From the NCBI GenBank assembly GCA_964393865.1, contig CAYMUW010000015.1, positions 1 through 64,000 of the forward strand: DNA of 64,000 nt, read 5' to 3'. The notes beneath the pieces were generated by a model that ran no database searches, had not been told where the DNA came from, and saw nothing but the letters and a program-made list of their open reading frames with translations. This document shows positions 33,393 through 41,158 of the stretch, piece by piece (within the stretch, counting starts at the first letter, position 1; every line of letters starts with the position of its first letter). This DNA is from Suilimivivens sp964393865 (lineage in GTDB: Bacteria > Bacillota > Clostridia > Lachnospirales > Lachnospiraceae). Made by a program: the position numbers and the translations under genes.

Positions 33393-34541
33393 ATGAAAAA
33401 GTATAAAAAGGCAGTTTCTGCGATTATTCCAGTCTGCTTTTTGGCAGGAGCTGTTTTTGCCGCATTGTATTTTATGGGAGTTGTGAAGCCGATACAAGGT
33501 GGTAATGGCAGCAACGAAAAGGAAGCGGCAGATAAGTATTCAGCACTAACGGATGAAGCGGACAAGGAAAGAGATATCACAGAGGAACCATGGCAGATTG
33601 TATTTAAAGGCTTCGAGTTCCTGGTAAAGCCGCTGGGGACGGCTGTGATTCATGAAAGCGGATGCCTTAATATCAGAAATTGTGATGAATATCTGATCCA
33701 GATCGATGTGGAAGACAGAAATGTAGATGAATTTTGGGAAAACAGGGATGAAAAAATAAGGAATATCGAGAACGCAGGCTATGTCATGCAGCTTACGCCT
33801 GAAAAAACAGATATAGACGGAAAGGAATATATCCGATATGTCGTAAGTCTTGAAAAGGAAAGAGGCTCTGATTTTGACAATTCTTACTTTTATGTACTGA
33901 TGACAGAAGCTTATGAGGAAAGAAGATTTCTGGCAACGGTAAGGTTTGACGGAACAGATGTTGATTTGCTTAGTGCGGGAGAAAAAGACTCTCTTTATAA
34001 AAAAGCATTAATGGAAACCGCAGATATCATAAGCAGCGCATCCCCCACAGATAAAAGTGATGATGCACCGGGAACTTACTTTGAAGAAGAGAAAACGGCA
34101 GCTTATCTTTCAGAGGACAGTCTTTCTGCGGATGAGATTACAATATCTTACAAAATCCCGGAAGAGTATCGTCTGACTGCAGATAATGAAGCCGGAAAGA
34201 CCTACTACTCGGAGGAGGATCGGACTCATGTAATTACCTCTGTTATTCCATATTCCTGGATTACAGCTGCAGAAATGGCGGAAAGCAAAAACAGTGCAGG
34301 TATCTCAAGAGTTATCATGGAGGGTGATTGTGAAATCAATGGGGTGATCTATTATTACTATACCTATTCTGTAATGTTTATGAGGAAGGAGGAAAAAAGC
34401 TGTTCTTATCATTTCTGTGCATTTGCGGATTTAGAGAATGGGGATATTTATTCTATACATGGATTTACAGATAATAATGCTAAGATTATCGAGGAGGAAT
34501 ATTATTATGATTTTATGAATATAGAGCAGACTGAAAATTGA
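33393..34541 (+). CDS. Signal-anchored extracytoplasmic protein of unknown function
   Basis: A 382-residue protein with an N-terminal signal anchor, AVSAIIPVCFLAGAVFAALY, and a large charged exported domain. I see two similar halves of about 150 residues (WQIVFKGFEFLVKPLGTAVI... and ADEITISYKIPEEYRLTADN...), both strand-rich, which may be a duplicated fold. No family recognised. AAGGG lies upstream of ATG 33393. It is closely linked to the membrane-bound XRE regulator. Confidence 0.65.
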   Translation: MKKYKKAVSAIIPVCFLAGAVFAALYFMGVVKPIQGGNGSNEKEAADKYSALTDEADKERDITEEPWQIVFKGFEFLVKPLGTAVIHESGCLNIRNCDEYLIQIDVEDRNVDEFWENRDEKIRNIENAGYVMQLTPEKTDIDGKEYIRYVVSLEKERGSDFDNSYFYVLMTEAYEERRFLATVRFDGTDVDLLSAGEKDSLYKKALMETADIISSASPTDKSDDAPGTYFEEEKTAAYLSEDSLSADEITISYKIPEEYRLTADNEAGKTYYSEEDRTHVITSVIPYSWITAAEMAESKNSAGISRVIMEGDCEINGVIYYYYTYSVMFMRKEEKSCSYHFCAFADLENGDIYSIHGFTDNNAKIIEEEYYYDFMNIEQTEN

Positions 34542-34543
34542 AA

Positions 34544-34625
34544 AAGCCGCACGGGAGGCGGCTTGCCACTTTCGGTTGCATGGCTGCAACTGATAAGAGC
34601 TTGCCATCTGACAGCATTTTTTGAA
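34544..34625 (+). other. Hairpin-rich intergenic segment
   Basis: AAGCCGC (34544-34550) pairs with GCGGCTT (34558-34564), and GTTGCA with TGCAAC (about 34575-34590). A CATTTTTTG run follows near 34616. It may act as a terminator for the upstream gene, but neither hairpin abuts the T-run, so this is uncertain. Confidence 0.4.
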
Positions 34626-34662
34626 TAATAAAATGAAATTTTAAAGCATAGGAGGATTATTT

Positions 34663-35478
34663 ATGAAAATCAAGAAAGAAATGCTGGCAGGGCTTATTGT
34701 TTTAATGATGAGTTTTTCTTTAGCTGCCTGCGGTAATGAAGAAAAGGATGCAGCTGAAGGGGCACCTGAGCAGATTACAGAGGAAACAGAAGCAACAGAG
34801 GCAGCAGAAGCAGCAGAGGAAACGGAAACAACAGAGGAAACAGAAGCAACAGAAGCAGACAGTGAAGCTTCAACGGAGTTTACTATTCCAATTCAGGAGA
34901 ATTTCACTCCGGTTGCGGGCTTAAGCGACAATTATGCCGATCTGGAAAACAGGTCTTTTGCATACAATGGAAAGGTTTTCACGCTTGGCGAGAGCACACT
35001 GAAAGATTTGATTGACGGGGCGATCCCATTTGAGGAAAATGATTTAAATAATAAAGGAAACAATGTAAATAAGAACTATGAAACAAGCACATATACGGCA
35101 AGAATTAATGATTATGTAACAATGCAGTTCCGGTTTGTAAATACAACCGGGGATACGATGACGGAGGAGGAATGTCCGCTGTCGTATGTAAGAATTTTTT
35201 ATCTTTATGTGCCGCAGCCTGACTATGATGCGGAAATGAATGCAAAGATAACAGACTGCATTCTGGATGCGGCAAATTCAGTTTGTTTTGCATTTCCGGC
35301 AACTCTTACCAAAGAGCAGCTTTTGGAAAATAGCAGTGAAAATGCAGAACTGGGTGAGCGCAACTATGTCAATTACTACATTGATTCGAAAGTATATATC
35401 GGTAGCAGCGGTTATCACTTTGAATTTAACGATACAACAAATCAGTTGGAGGAAATGTCGATAAGCTGGCTCCCGTGA
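34663..35478 (+). CDS. Lipoprotein with Glu/Thr/Ala-rich linker
   Basis: A 271-residue predicted lipoprotein. GGAGG precedes ATG 34663. The signal MKIKKEMLAGLIVLMMSF then SLAAC ends in the lipobox LAAC (Cys about residue 24). A low-complexity linker of TEETEATEAAEAAEET type (about residues 38-68) separates the anchor from a folded domain beginning near NRSFAYNGKVFTLGESTLKD. I do not recognise the folded domain. Its position after the sensor-like XRE and exported proteins suggests a cell-envelope cluster. Confidence 0.78.
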   Translation: MKIKKEMLAGLIVLMMSFSLAACGNEEKDAAEGAPEQITEETEATEAAEAAEETETTEETEATEADSEASTEFTIPIQENFTPVAGLSDNYADLENRSFAYNGKVFTLGESTLKDLIDGAIPFEENDLNNKGNNVNKNYETSTYTARINDYVTMQFRFVNTTGDTMTEEECPLSYVRIFYLYVPQPDYDAEMNAKITDCILDAANSVCFAFPATLTKEQLLENSSENAELGERNYVNYYIDSKVYIGSSGYHFEFNDTTNQLEEMSISWLP

Positions 35479-35503
35479 TAATAAAATCAAAGGAGGATAT
35501 AAA

Positions 35504-35755
35504 ATGTTAGAATTCAGGTACGACACACAATTACTGATCGAGGGAGAGGATTTGGATGAGGATGTGATTTCAGATTACTTTACCGAAAATTTTAAGGGAG
35601 ACTGCCTTTTGGCAGTGGGAGATGAGGAATTGATTAAAATTCATTTCCACACCAATGAGCCCTGGAAAGTGCTTGAGTACTGTGCTTCCATCGGAGAAAT
35701 CTATGATATTGTGGTGGAGGATATGGACAGGCAGGCAAGAGGATTAAAGGGATAA
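35504..35755 (+). CDS. Stand-alone C-terminal domain of a FakA/DAK2-like kinase
   Basis: An 83-residue protein with a strong AAGGAGG before ATG 35504. It matches the C-terminal part of YloV/FakA (dihydroxyacetone-kinase-like) proteins: FKGDCLLAVGDEELIKIHFH then TNEPWKVLEYCASIGEI and ENM-like VEDMDRQ. The DAK2 ATP-binding domain is absent. In full-length proteins this segment follows the kinase domain and contributes to acyl-carrier interaction. Small free copies are often annotated 'kinase to dihydroxyacetone kinase'; with no kinase domain, a binding role is more likely. Confidence 0.8.
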   Translation: MLEFRYDTQLLIEGEDLDEDVISDYFTENFKGDCLLAVGDEELIKIHFHTNEPWKVLEYCASIGEIYDIVVEDMDRQARGLKG

Positions 35756-35785
35756 GAGCATCCGACGGAATATATTTCAAATGTG

Positions 35786-35823
35786 AAAGGCCGGCACAAG
35801 TTACTATGATGTGCCGGCTTTTG
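35786..35823 (+). terminator. Terminator after the FakA-like small gene
   Basis: GCCGGCACA (35790-35798) pairs with TGTGCCGGC (35810-35818); flanking AAAG/TTTT pairs extend it and the T-run follows directly. Confidence 0.9.
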
Positions 35824-35921
35824 CATTTGATCCGCCTGAAAAGCATCTTATCCATCTGCCCGTTTTTTCAAAAATAAAAGTATGCTATGGTTGCCTTAAG
35901 AAAAACAGGGAGGAATTTACC

Positions 35922-37037
35922 ATGCATAAAAACAAAGAAAAAAGAGAAAGCCGCACAGGGAGAAAGGTAAGCAGATGGATTAAAGTGCCGGCTGTTATTC
36001 TGCTGGCAGTAATTTTGCTGGCAGTATTGTTTAAAGTGATTTTGTTTCCGCCTTACAGCGGGCTGCCGGTTACAGGAAGCTACACTGTTGAAACCAAGGA
36101 GTTTACGTGGGTGGATGAAAGCAGGACAGAAACCTTTACCGATACGGGAGAAAACCGTGAACTTACGGTAAAATTCTGGTATCCCAAGGAGGAAGGCAGC
36201 TATCCTTTGGTGGTCTTTTCACACGGGGCATTCGGCATAATCGACAGCAATTATTCCACCTGCATGGAACTGGCGTCAAACGGGTATGTGGTGGCAAGCA
36301 TCGGTCATCCTTATCATGCCATGTTTGTGAAAAATGTTGGCGGCAGGACTACTTATGCAGATATGGATTTTGTGAAAAGCGTATTTGCAGGGAGTGGAAC
36401 CTATGATCCGGAAACAGAACGACAGGCTTATGAAAACAGCCTTGAATGGATGGCGCTGCGCACTGCAGATGAAAACTTTGTATTGGATACCGTTTTAGAT
36501 AAGGCAAGGCGGGGAGAGTCAGCTCCTTTTTCCCTGATCGATACAGATAAGATAGGACTGTTTGGCCATTCTATGGGAGGCGCCTCATCGGTTCAGCTTG
36601 GAAGAGAGCGGACGGATATTGATGCGGTGATTGATTTGGAAGGGACCATGCTGGGAGAATATACCGGCTTTGAGAACGGCATGGAGGTTTATAATGAGGA
36701 GCCTTACCCTGTTCCGGTTTTGGATGTATATGGCACCAGAGTTCTGGATGCGGCAAGTGAAATAGCGGATGAAGTATCGGAACAATTTCCTGACTGGCAG
36801 TATGTAAATTTTTATTTGGGAGAGCATGCCGTGGATTACATGGGCGTTGAATTTCATAATGCGGGACATATGAATTATACGGATTTGCCCATGTTTTCCC
36901 CTGTGCTGGCAAAGCTTTTTGGTGTAGGGGATGTGAATGCCGAAACATGTATTAAGAATGTAAACAGGGTTGTGCTTAATTGGTTTGATTATTATCTTAA
37001 GGGAAAAAAGGAACTGGACATACAATCCGAGTATTAG
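35922..37037 (+). CDS. Alpha/beta hydrolase, platelet-activating-factor acetylhydrolase-like
   Basis: A 371-residue serine hydrolase. ATG 35922 has GGGAGG (35908-35913) at 8 bp; the frame is open from 35811, but that part is a terminator region. Residues about 18-40 are a membrane anchor (IKVPAVILLAVILLAVLFKVI). The catalytic domain lies outside: LVVFSHGAFGIIDSNYSTC (oxyanion-loop HG), nucleophile elbow GLFGHSMGGASSVQLG, an acid near DLEGTMLGE, and a late His in NAGHMNYTDLP. The arrangement is like PAF-acetylhydrolase or dienelactone-hydrolase-related enzymes. The substrate is unknown. Confidence 0.86.
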   Translation: MHKNKEKRESRTGRKVSRWIKVPAVILLAVILLAVLFKVILFPPYSGLPVTGSYTVETKEFTWVDESRTETFTDTGENRELTVKFWYPKEEGSYPLVVFSHGAFGIIDSNYSTCMELASNGYVVASIGHPYHAMFVKNVGGRTTYADMDFVKSVFAGSGTYDPETERQAYENSLEWMALRTADENFVLDTVLDKARRGESAPFSLIDTDKIGLFGHSMGGASSVQLGRERTDIDAVIDLEGTMLGEYTGFENGMEVYNEEPYPVPVLDVYGTRVLDAASEIADEVSEQFPDWQYVNFYLGEHAVDYMGVEFHNAGHMNYTDLPMFSPVLAKLFGVGDVNAETCIKNVNRVVLNWFDYYLKGKKELDIQSEY

Positions 37038-37059
37038 ACAGGAGGAAGCGGAAAGCAGA

Positions 37060-37518
37060 ATGAAGGTGCATATCAGAAAAATTCCGGATAAGGCAAAGGA
37101 GCAGGTGATTATTGAATGTGTGGAGGTTACACCGGAGATTGCGGATATTAAAGCTTATGTCACACGAAAAGGGGAGGAGCTTTCCGGTGTAACTGACGGA
37201 CAGCGGATCATACGTTTCCGATTGGAGGATGTGTATTATTTTGAAGCATTGGATGAAAAGGTATTTGCCTACACAAGGGAGCAGGTGTGTGAGATAAAAA
37301 TGCGCCTGTACGAGGTGGAAAAGCGCTATGAGAACCATCATTTTGTGCGCTGTTCCAAGTCTGTGGTTATGAATCTGATGCTTCTGGAAGGAATCAGCCC
37401 GGCGCTGAACGGGCGTTTCTTTGCACATATGAAAAATGGGGAAAAACTGATGATATCCAGACAATATGCGCCGAAACTGAAAAGAATCGTTATGGGAGGT
37501 GTGGATGATGAGGAATAA
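37060..37518 (+). CDS. LytTR-domain DNA-binding regulator
   Basis: A 152-residue protein containing a LytTR DNA-binding domain without a receiver domain. ATG 37060; GGAGG is at 37041-37045, rather far upstream. LytTR features are RIIRFRLEDVYYFEALDEKVFA, KRYENHHFVRCSKSVVMNL and LNGRFFAHMKNGEKLMISRQYAPKL (shortened here to family landmarks). The following gene, overlapping its stop, encodes a DUF3021-type membrane protein. LytTR/DUF3021 pairs are known as membrane-coupled regulators. Confidence 0.9.
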   Translation: MKVHIRKIPDKAKEQVIIECVEVTPEIADIKAYVTRKGEELSGVTDGQRIIRFRLEDVYYFEALDEKVFAYTREQVCEIKMRLYEVEKRYENHHFVRCSKSVVMNLMLLEGISPALNGRFFAHMKNGEKLMISRQYAPKLKRIVMGGVDDEE

Positions 37519-37939
37519 AAGTATACTGGCTGAAGAGATGAAAGCTTTTTTTGTGTGTACCACCTGCATTACAATACTGGAGGGAATACTTGGAATGTTA
37601 TTTTTTCCGCAGATGAAGCTGGGGTATGACGCCTTTTTTTCGCCGCCTATATTCGGCTTGTTTTCTGTGCTGTTTGGATTTGTAAATTATTCGAAAAAGG
37701 AGCTGAGCATCAGGCAGGTTTTATTTCGAAGGTTCATTCATTTACTGATGATTGAAGGGCTGGTTTTTGGCCTTAACTATGCTTCGGGAATGATATTTCC
37801 CCCTTTTGTCGCCGGGATACTTGCGGTTTCCATTGCACTGGTTTTTATTACAGTATATGCTGCCCTATGGTTTATGGACAGAAGAAGCGCCATGCTGTTT
37901 AATGAGCAGCTTAAGATGTACCAGAGCAGGCAGGTTTGA
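37508..37939 (+). CDS. DUF3021 family membrane protein
   Basis: A 143-residue protein with four hydrophobic segments: VCTTCITILEGILGMLF, IFGLFSVLFGFVNY, LLMIEGLVFGLNYASGM and VAGILAVSIALVFITVYAAL. ATG 37508 is preferred, with GGGAGG (37494-37499) 8 bp upstream inside the LytTR gene; an ATG at 37505 also lies in frame. The two genes overlap by 11 bp. The C-terminal tail NEQLKMYQ is typical of DUF3021. It probably restrains or signals to the LytTR regulator. Confidence 0.85.
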   Translation: MRNKSILAEEMKAFFVCTTCITILEGILGMLFFPQMKLGYDAFFSPPIFGLFSVLFGFVNYSKKELSIRQVLFRRFIHLLMIEGLVFGLNYASGMIFPPFVAGILAVSIALVFITVYAALWFMDRRSAMLFNEQLKMYQSRQV

Positions 37940-37940
37940 T

Positions 37941-38057
37941 TTATGCGAGCAACGAGCTGAATGAACATGCTTGCATGTTCACTCAGCAACTGCCGCGATA
38001 ACCAGCGAAACTCGCAAAGCGTGTTTCGTCTGGTTGGGAAGCGCCTCTTGCTATTTT
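37941..38057 (+). ncRNA. Folded three-helix intergenic element (possible structured RNA)
   Basis: Three helices can form together. P1: AGCAA-c-GAG (37948-37956) with CTCTTGCT (38045-38052). P2: GCTGA-a-TGAACATGC (37956-37970) with GCATGTTCA-c-TCAGC (37973-37987). P3: AACCAGCGAAAC (38000-38011) with GTTTCG-t-CTGGTT (38023-38035), extended by CGC/GCG inside. ATTTTT follows at 38053. The first 12 bases (TTATGCGAGCAA) recur at 63021-63032. I do not know a described family. A promoter overlaps its 3' end. Confidence 0.55.
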
Positions 38058-38075
38058 TGGCAGGTGTGATATGAT
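38048..38075 (+). promoter_or_regulatory. Probable promoter of the HD-domain gene
   Basis: TTGCTA (38048-38053) and TATGAT (38070-38075) are separated by 16 bp, 29 bp before the ATG at 38104. The -35 box lies in the 3' strand of helix P1 of the folded element. Confidence 0.5.
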
Positions 38076-38103
38076 ATTACACGAAAGCAGGAGGTTAAGT
38101 ATC

Positions 38104-38682
38104 ATGGAAAGTATTTTAACAAGGGAAGAAGCACTGGCTTTATTAAAAAAATACAATAAGGAGCCCTTTCATATTCAGCACGCATTGACGGTAGAGGGTG
38201 TGATGCGTTGGTATGCACAGGAAATGGGATATGGAGAGGAGGCTGATTTTTGGGCCCAGGCAGGTCTTCTGCATGATATTGATTTTGAGTTGTACCCTGA
38301 GGAGCACTGCGTGAAAGCGCCTGAACTGCTTAGGGAAGGCGGTGCAGGTGAGGAGATCATTCATGCGGTCTGCTCTCACGGATATGGAATTTGCTGCGAT
38401 GTGAAGCCGGAGCATGAGATGGAGAAGATTTTGTTTGCTGCAGACGAGCTGACAGGACTGATCGGAGCGGCAGCGTTGATGCGTCCCTCCAAGAGCGTAA
38501 TGGACATGGAGGTATCCAGTGTCAAAAAGAAATTTAAGGATAAGAAATTTGCAGCAGGGTGTTCCAGGGATATCATTCGTCAGGGAGCGCAAAATTTAGG
38601 CTGGGAGCTTGATACCTTGTTTGAAAGAACCATTCTTGCCATGCGTTCCTGCGAAAAGCAGATACAGGAGGAAATGGCATGA
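38104..38682 (+). CDS. HD-domain (HDIG) phosphohydrolase family protein
   Basis: A 192-residue protein. ATG 38104 has AGGAGG (38089-38094) at 9 bp; the frame extends to 38071 without support. Metal ligands of the HD fold are visible: HIQHALTVEGVMRWYA, GLLHDIDFELYPEEHCVKA (the HD pair) and IIHAVCSHGYG, then a late Asp in LFAADELTGLI. Related proteins are predicted nucleotide phosphohydrolases. The substrate is unknown. Its stop overlaps the next start (ATGA), so the two are translationally coupled. Confidence 0.88.
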   Translation: MESILTREEALALLKKYNKEPFHIQHALTVEGVMRWYAQEMGYGEEADFWAQAGLLHDIDFELYPEEHCVKAPELLREGGAGEEIIHAVCSHGYGICCDVKPEHEMEKILFAADELTGLIGAAALMRPSKSVMDMEVSSVKKKFKDKKFAAGCSRDIIRQGAQNLGWELDTLFERTILAMRSCEKQIQEEMA

Positions 38683-39080
38683 GCGGAAAGCCCTCTTTGG
38701 AAGAGGTAAGAAAGATATTTGAGCAGGACCGGTTTGCAACGGAAAACGGTGCGGTAATAGATGAGATCGGGGAGCGCTATGCCAGGTGCAGTATTGTGCT
38801 GGAACCTAAGCACTATAATGCGGCAAAGGCTGTGATGGGCGGCGTGTACTTTATGCTGGCGGATTTTGCCTTTGCGGTAGCCTCCAATTGGGAAAAGATG
38901 GACATGGTATCCCTTAATTCCTCCATTTCCTATATTGGGGCAGCCAAAGGCACGAAACTGACTGCTCAGGCGCACTGTCTTAAAAACGGAAAAAGCACGG
39001 CCTTTTACCGGATACAGGTGCATGATGACCTGAACAATCTGGTTGCCGAGGTAAACACTACCGGCTATCGAAAGGGATAA
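38679..39080 (+). CDS. PaaI-type hotdog thioesterase
   Basis: A 133-residue hotdog-fold acyl-CoA thioesterase. It contains CSIVLEPKHYNAAKAVMGGV then YFMLADFAFAVASN, where the HxNxxxxxxGG-like pattern and the Asp of the long helix match PaaI enzymes, and SLNSSISYIGAAKGTKLTAQ. ATG 38679 overlaps the stop of the HD-domain gene. The substrate is unknown. Confidence 0.87.
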   Translation: MSGKPSLEEVRKIFEQDRFATENGAVIDEIGERYARCSIVLEPKHYNAAKAVMGGVYFMLADFAFAVASNWEKMDMVSLNSSISYIGAAKGTKLTAQAHCLKNGKSTAFYRIQVHDDLNNLVAEVNTTGYRKG

Positions 39081-39081
39081 T

Positions 39082-39552
39082 CTATAGAATGGTTTCCATT
39101 CCAACTTTTTGAGGCTTCAGGCCGCATGCCTGATAAAATTTCATGGCGGATTCATTTAAGCTCCACACATTCAGCGTAACATTGTAGCAGTCATGCTTTT
39201 TGGCGTAGTCAAGAACGGCTTCATAAAGCCGGCTGCCGATGTGCTGTCCGCGGATGGTTTCATCTACACAGAGATCGTCAATATATAAGGTTTTAATGTC
39301 GGTTAAAATATTGTCGCCGATGTGCTGCTGAAAAACACAGAAAGCGTATCCCAAAACATTTCCGTTTTCATCCACAGCGGTGAGAATAGGGCGGCTGTCG
39401 TCATGTATGATGGCTTTTAACTGGTCATCAGTGTACTTTTTGGCCCCGTATTTAAACAGGTCGGGTCTGCCCTTGTGGTGAACCAGACATACCTGAAGCA
39501 AAAGCCTGTTAATGCCGTCCATATCCTGTTCTTTTGCACGTCTTATTTCCAT
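39082..39552 (-). CDS. GNAT family N-acetyltransferase
   Basis: A 156-residue acetyltransferase on the minus strand, converging on the thioesterase gene with a 1-bp gap. MEIRRAKEQDMDGINRLLLQ is the usual N-terminus. The acetyl-CoA loop is IDDLCVDETIRGQHIGSRLYEAV (RGQHIG), followed by HDCYNVTLNVWSLNESAMKFYQACGLKP. AGGAG precedes the start and a good minus-strand promoter lies at 39581-39609. It may be a RimI-like or small-molecule acetyltransferase. Confidence 0.92.
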   Translation of the reverse strand: MEIRRAKEQDMDGINRLLLQVCLVHHKGRPDLFKYGAKKYTDDQLKAIIHDDSRPILTAVDENGNVLGYAFCVFQQHIGDNILTDIKTLYIDDLCVDETIRGQHIGSRLYEAVLDYAKKHDCYNVTLNVWSLNESAMKFYQACGLKPQKVGMETIL

Positions 39553-39580
39553 AATTCATTTCTCCTTTCGTTCACATTCC

Positions 39581-39609
39581 AATATAATATCATAATAAAA
39601 CATAGTCAA
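39581..39609 (-). promoter_or_regulatory. Promoter of the minus-strand GNAT gene
   Basis: On the minus strand TTGACT (39609-39604) and TATATT (39586-39581) lie 17 bp apart. It is divergent to the Rrf2 promoter, with 12 bp between the two -35 boxes. Confidence 0.7.
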
Positions 39610-39621
39610 GTAATAGTGTGC

Positions 39622-39650
39622 TTGACAATTTGCACAATAAAATATACAAT
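39622..39650 (+). promoter_or_regulatory. Promoter of the Rrf2-family regulator gene
   Basis: A perfect TTGACA (39622-39627) and TACAAT (39645-39650) are 17 bp apart. GTCAAG (39605-39610) and CTTGAC (39621-39626) form an inverted repeat that touches both divergent -35 boxes, a plausible operator for autoregulation. Confidence 0.78.
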
Positions 39651-39692
39651 TCATATTAAAACAGTCGGAATTATGAAAGGGTTGAGGTCTAT

Positions 39693-40127
39693 ATGAAAAT
39701 ATCAACAAAAGGAAGATATGCGCTCAGGCTTATGCTGGATTTGGCGGTTTATAATACGGGGGAGCCGATCAGTCTCAAGGATGTGGCAAGAAGACAGGAA
39801 ATTTCGGAAAAATATCTGGAACAGATCATTTCCCTGCTTAATAAGGCAGGCTTTGTCCGCAGTATCCGCGGGGCACAGGGAGGATACCTTTTGACGAAGG
39901 ACCCCGGTGAATATACGGTAGGCGCCATTCTTCGCCTTACGGAGGGAGATTTGGCACCGGTGAGCTGTGTGGGAGCCGAGAACTCGGCGTGTGAGCGAAA
40001 GGATGGCTGTGTTACTGTACGGATATGGGAAAAGATTAATGATGCAATTAACGGAGTGGTGGATCATATTACTCTGGCCGATATGGTGGACTGGCAGGAG
40101 CAGCAGGCAGATCAGTATAGTATTTAA
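39693..40127 (+). CDS. Rrf2-family transcriptional regulator
   Basis: A 144-residue winged-helix regulator: MKISTKGRYALRLMLDLAVY, recognition region LKDVARRQEISEKYLEQIIS and wing RSIRGAQGGYLLTKDP. Three cysteines in the effector loop (SCVGAENSACERKDGCVTV) are spaced C-x7-C-x5-C, close to the Fe-S ligands of IscR (C-x5-C-x5-C), so an Fe-S cluster is possible. CymR-type regulators lack them. No sulfur or isc genes are adjacent here. ATG 39693; the only Shine-Dalgarno-like bases are AAAGGG (39677-39682), rather far upstream. Confidence 0.92.
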   Translation: MKISTKGRYALRLMLDLAVYNTGEPISLKDVARRQEISEKYLEQIISLLNKAGFVRSIRGAQGGYLLTKDPGEYTVGAILRLTEGDLAPVSCVGAENSACERKDGCVTVRIWEKINDAINGVVDHITLADMVDWQEQQADQYSI

Positions 40128-40130
40128 AGT

Positions 40131-40160
40131 AACGGTTCGGCTCATGAAGGCCGAACCGTT
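40131..40160 (+). terminator. Terminator after the Rrf2 gene
   Basis: An 11-bp perfect stem, AACGGTTCGGC (40131-40141) with GCCGAACCGTT (40150-40160), has loop TCATGAAG. The following ATTATTT is only a modest U-tract. Confidence 0.75.
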
Positions 40161-40192
40161 ATTATTTAAATCCGGTCTGCTCATTTTTTGAT

Positions 40193-40221
40193 TTTACGAA
40201 AGGTAATAAAGGTGTTATAAT
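40193..40221 (+). promoter_or_regulatory. Promoter of the esterase gene
   Basis: TTTACG (40193-40198) and consensus TATAAT (40216-40221) are 17 bp apart, 38 bp upstream of the start at 40259. Confidence 0.6.
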
Positions 40222-40258
40222 TTTAAATAGGAAATTTTTAATATAGCTTGGAGGATAT

Positions 40259-41137
40259 ATGCGGGGAAAAACGGTACAGGAAATCAGACGTGAGTTTGGC
40301 GAAAGCGACAGGAAACGGGATGAGGGGCTTTGTACGCCGCCGGATGTGATGCGCTGTGATAATTTATCCTATGGACCCTTTGGAGAGTGGAACCTGCTTG
40401 ATATTTATTACCCGAAGGATACGAAAGAGCCAAGACCTACGATTGTAAGTGTCCACGGAGGAGCATGGGTATACGGAACCAAAGAAGTTTATCAGTTTTA
40501 TTGCATGGATCTTGCAAGGAGAGGCTTTACGGTAGTAAATTTCAATTACAGGTTGGCACCGGAAAATAAATATCCGGCGGCGCTGGAGGATATTAATCTA
40601 GTATTCTGCTTTTTGAAAGAAAAAGCTTACGACTATTACGTGGATATGGAAAATCTGTTTGTGGTGGGGGATTCCGCGGGAGCGCAGCTGGCAAGTCAGT
40701 ATCTGACCATGTATGCAGCTCCGGATTATGCATCGAAAATGAATTTTAAGATACCGGATATGAAAATTAAAGCAGCCGCCTTAAACTGCGGATTGTATGA
40801 TGCCAAAAGATGTGCGGAATTTGAATTGGATGAGCCCTTTCTTGAATATGTGAGGGACTTGGACAGCGAGAGGCTGGATGAGCTGGATATTATGCATTAT
40901 ATGAACGGAAGCTTTCCGCCTTCGTTCATTATGAGTTCTTATTATGATTTCCTTTTGGAAAATGCAAAACCCATGTATGAAAAGTTAAGATCCCTGGGAG
41001 TTGAAAGTGAATTAAAGATATATGGCAGCAAGGATCAAGAAGAGATTGCACATGTTTTTCATGTGAATGTCAGACTTCCGGAAGCCGGTATTTGTAATGA
41101 TGATGAGTGCCGCTTTTTCAAAAAGCATATTGTATAG
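40259..41137 (+). CDS. Alpha/beta hydrolase (hormone-sensitive lipase-like esterase)
   Basis: A 292-residue esterase. GGAGG precedes ATG 40259. The oxyanion motif is SVHGGAWVYG (HGGxW), followed by NFNYRLAPENKYPAALED, the characteristic HSL-family segment. The nucleophile is in VVGDSAGAQLAS (GDSAG). A late acidic residue (SSYYDFLLENA) and His (HVFHVNVRLPEA) complete the triad. There is no signal peptide. It probably acts on small acyl esters; the substrate is unknown. The EAL protein gene follows by 21 bp. Confidence 0.9.
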   Translation: MRGKTVQEIRREFGESDRKRDEGLCTPPDVMRCDNLSYGPFGEWNLLDIYYPKDTKEPRPTIVSVHGGAWVYGTKEVYQFYCMDLARRGFTVVNFNYRLAPENKYPAALEDINLVFCFLKEKAYDYYVDMENLFVVGDSAGAQLASQYLTMYAAPDYASKMNFKIPDMKIKAAALNCGLYDAKRCAEFELDEPFLEYVRDLDSERLDELDIMHYMNGSFPPSFIMSSYYDFLLENAKPMYEKLRSLGVESELKIYGSKDQEEIAHVFHVNVRLPEAGICNDDECRFFKKHIV

Positions 41138-41158
41138 CCATAAAGAAAGGTCACGGGT

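Noticed and set aside
34780..34870. Short repeated units that could suggest a CRISPR or satellite array
   Set aside because: They are in-frame codons of a Glu/Thr/Ala linker in a lipoprotein; there are no spacers.
35811..35921. N-terminal extension of the alpha/beta hydrolase
   Set aside because: The region contains the upstream terminator and no ribosome binding site; ATG 35922 has GGGAGG and starts a membrane anchor.
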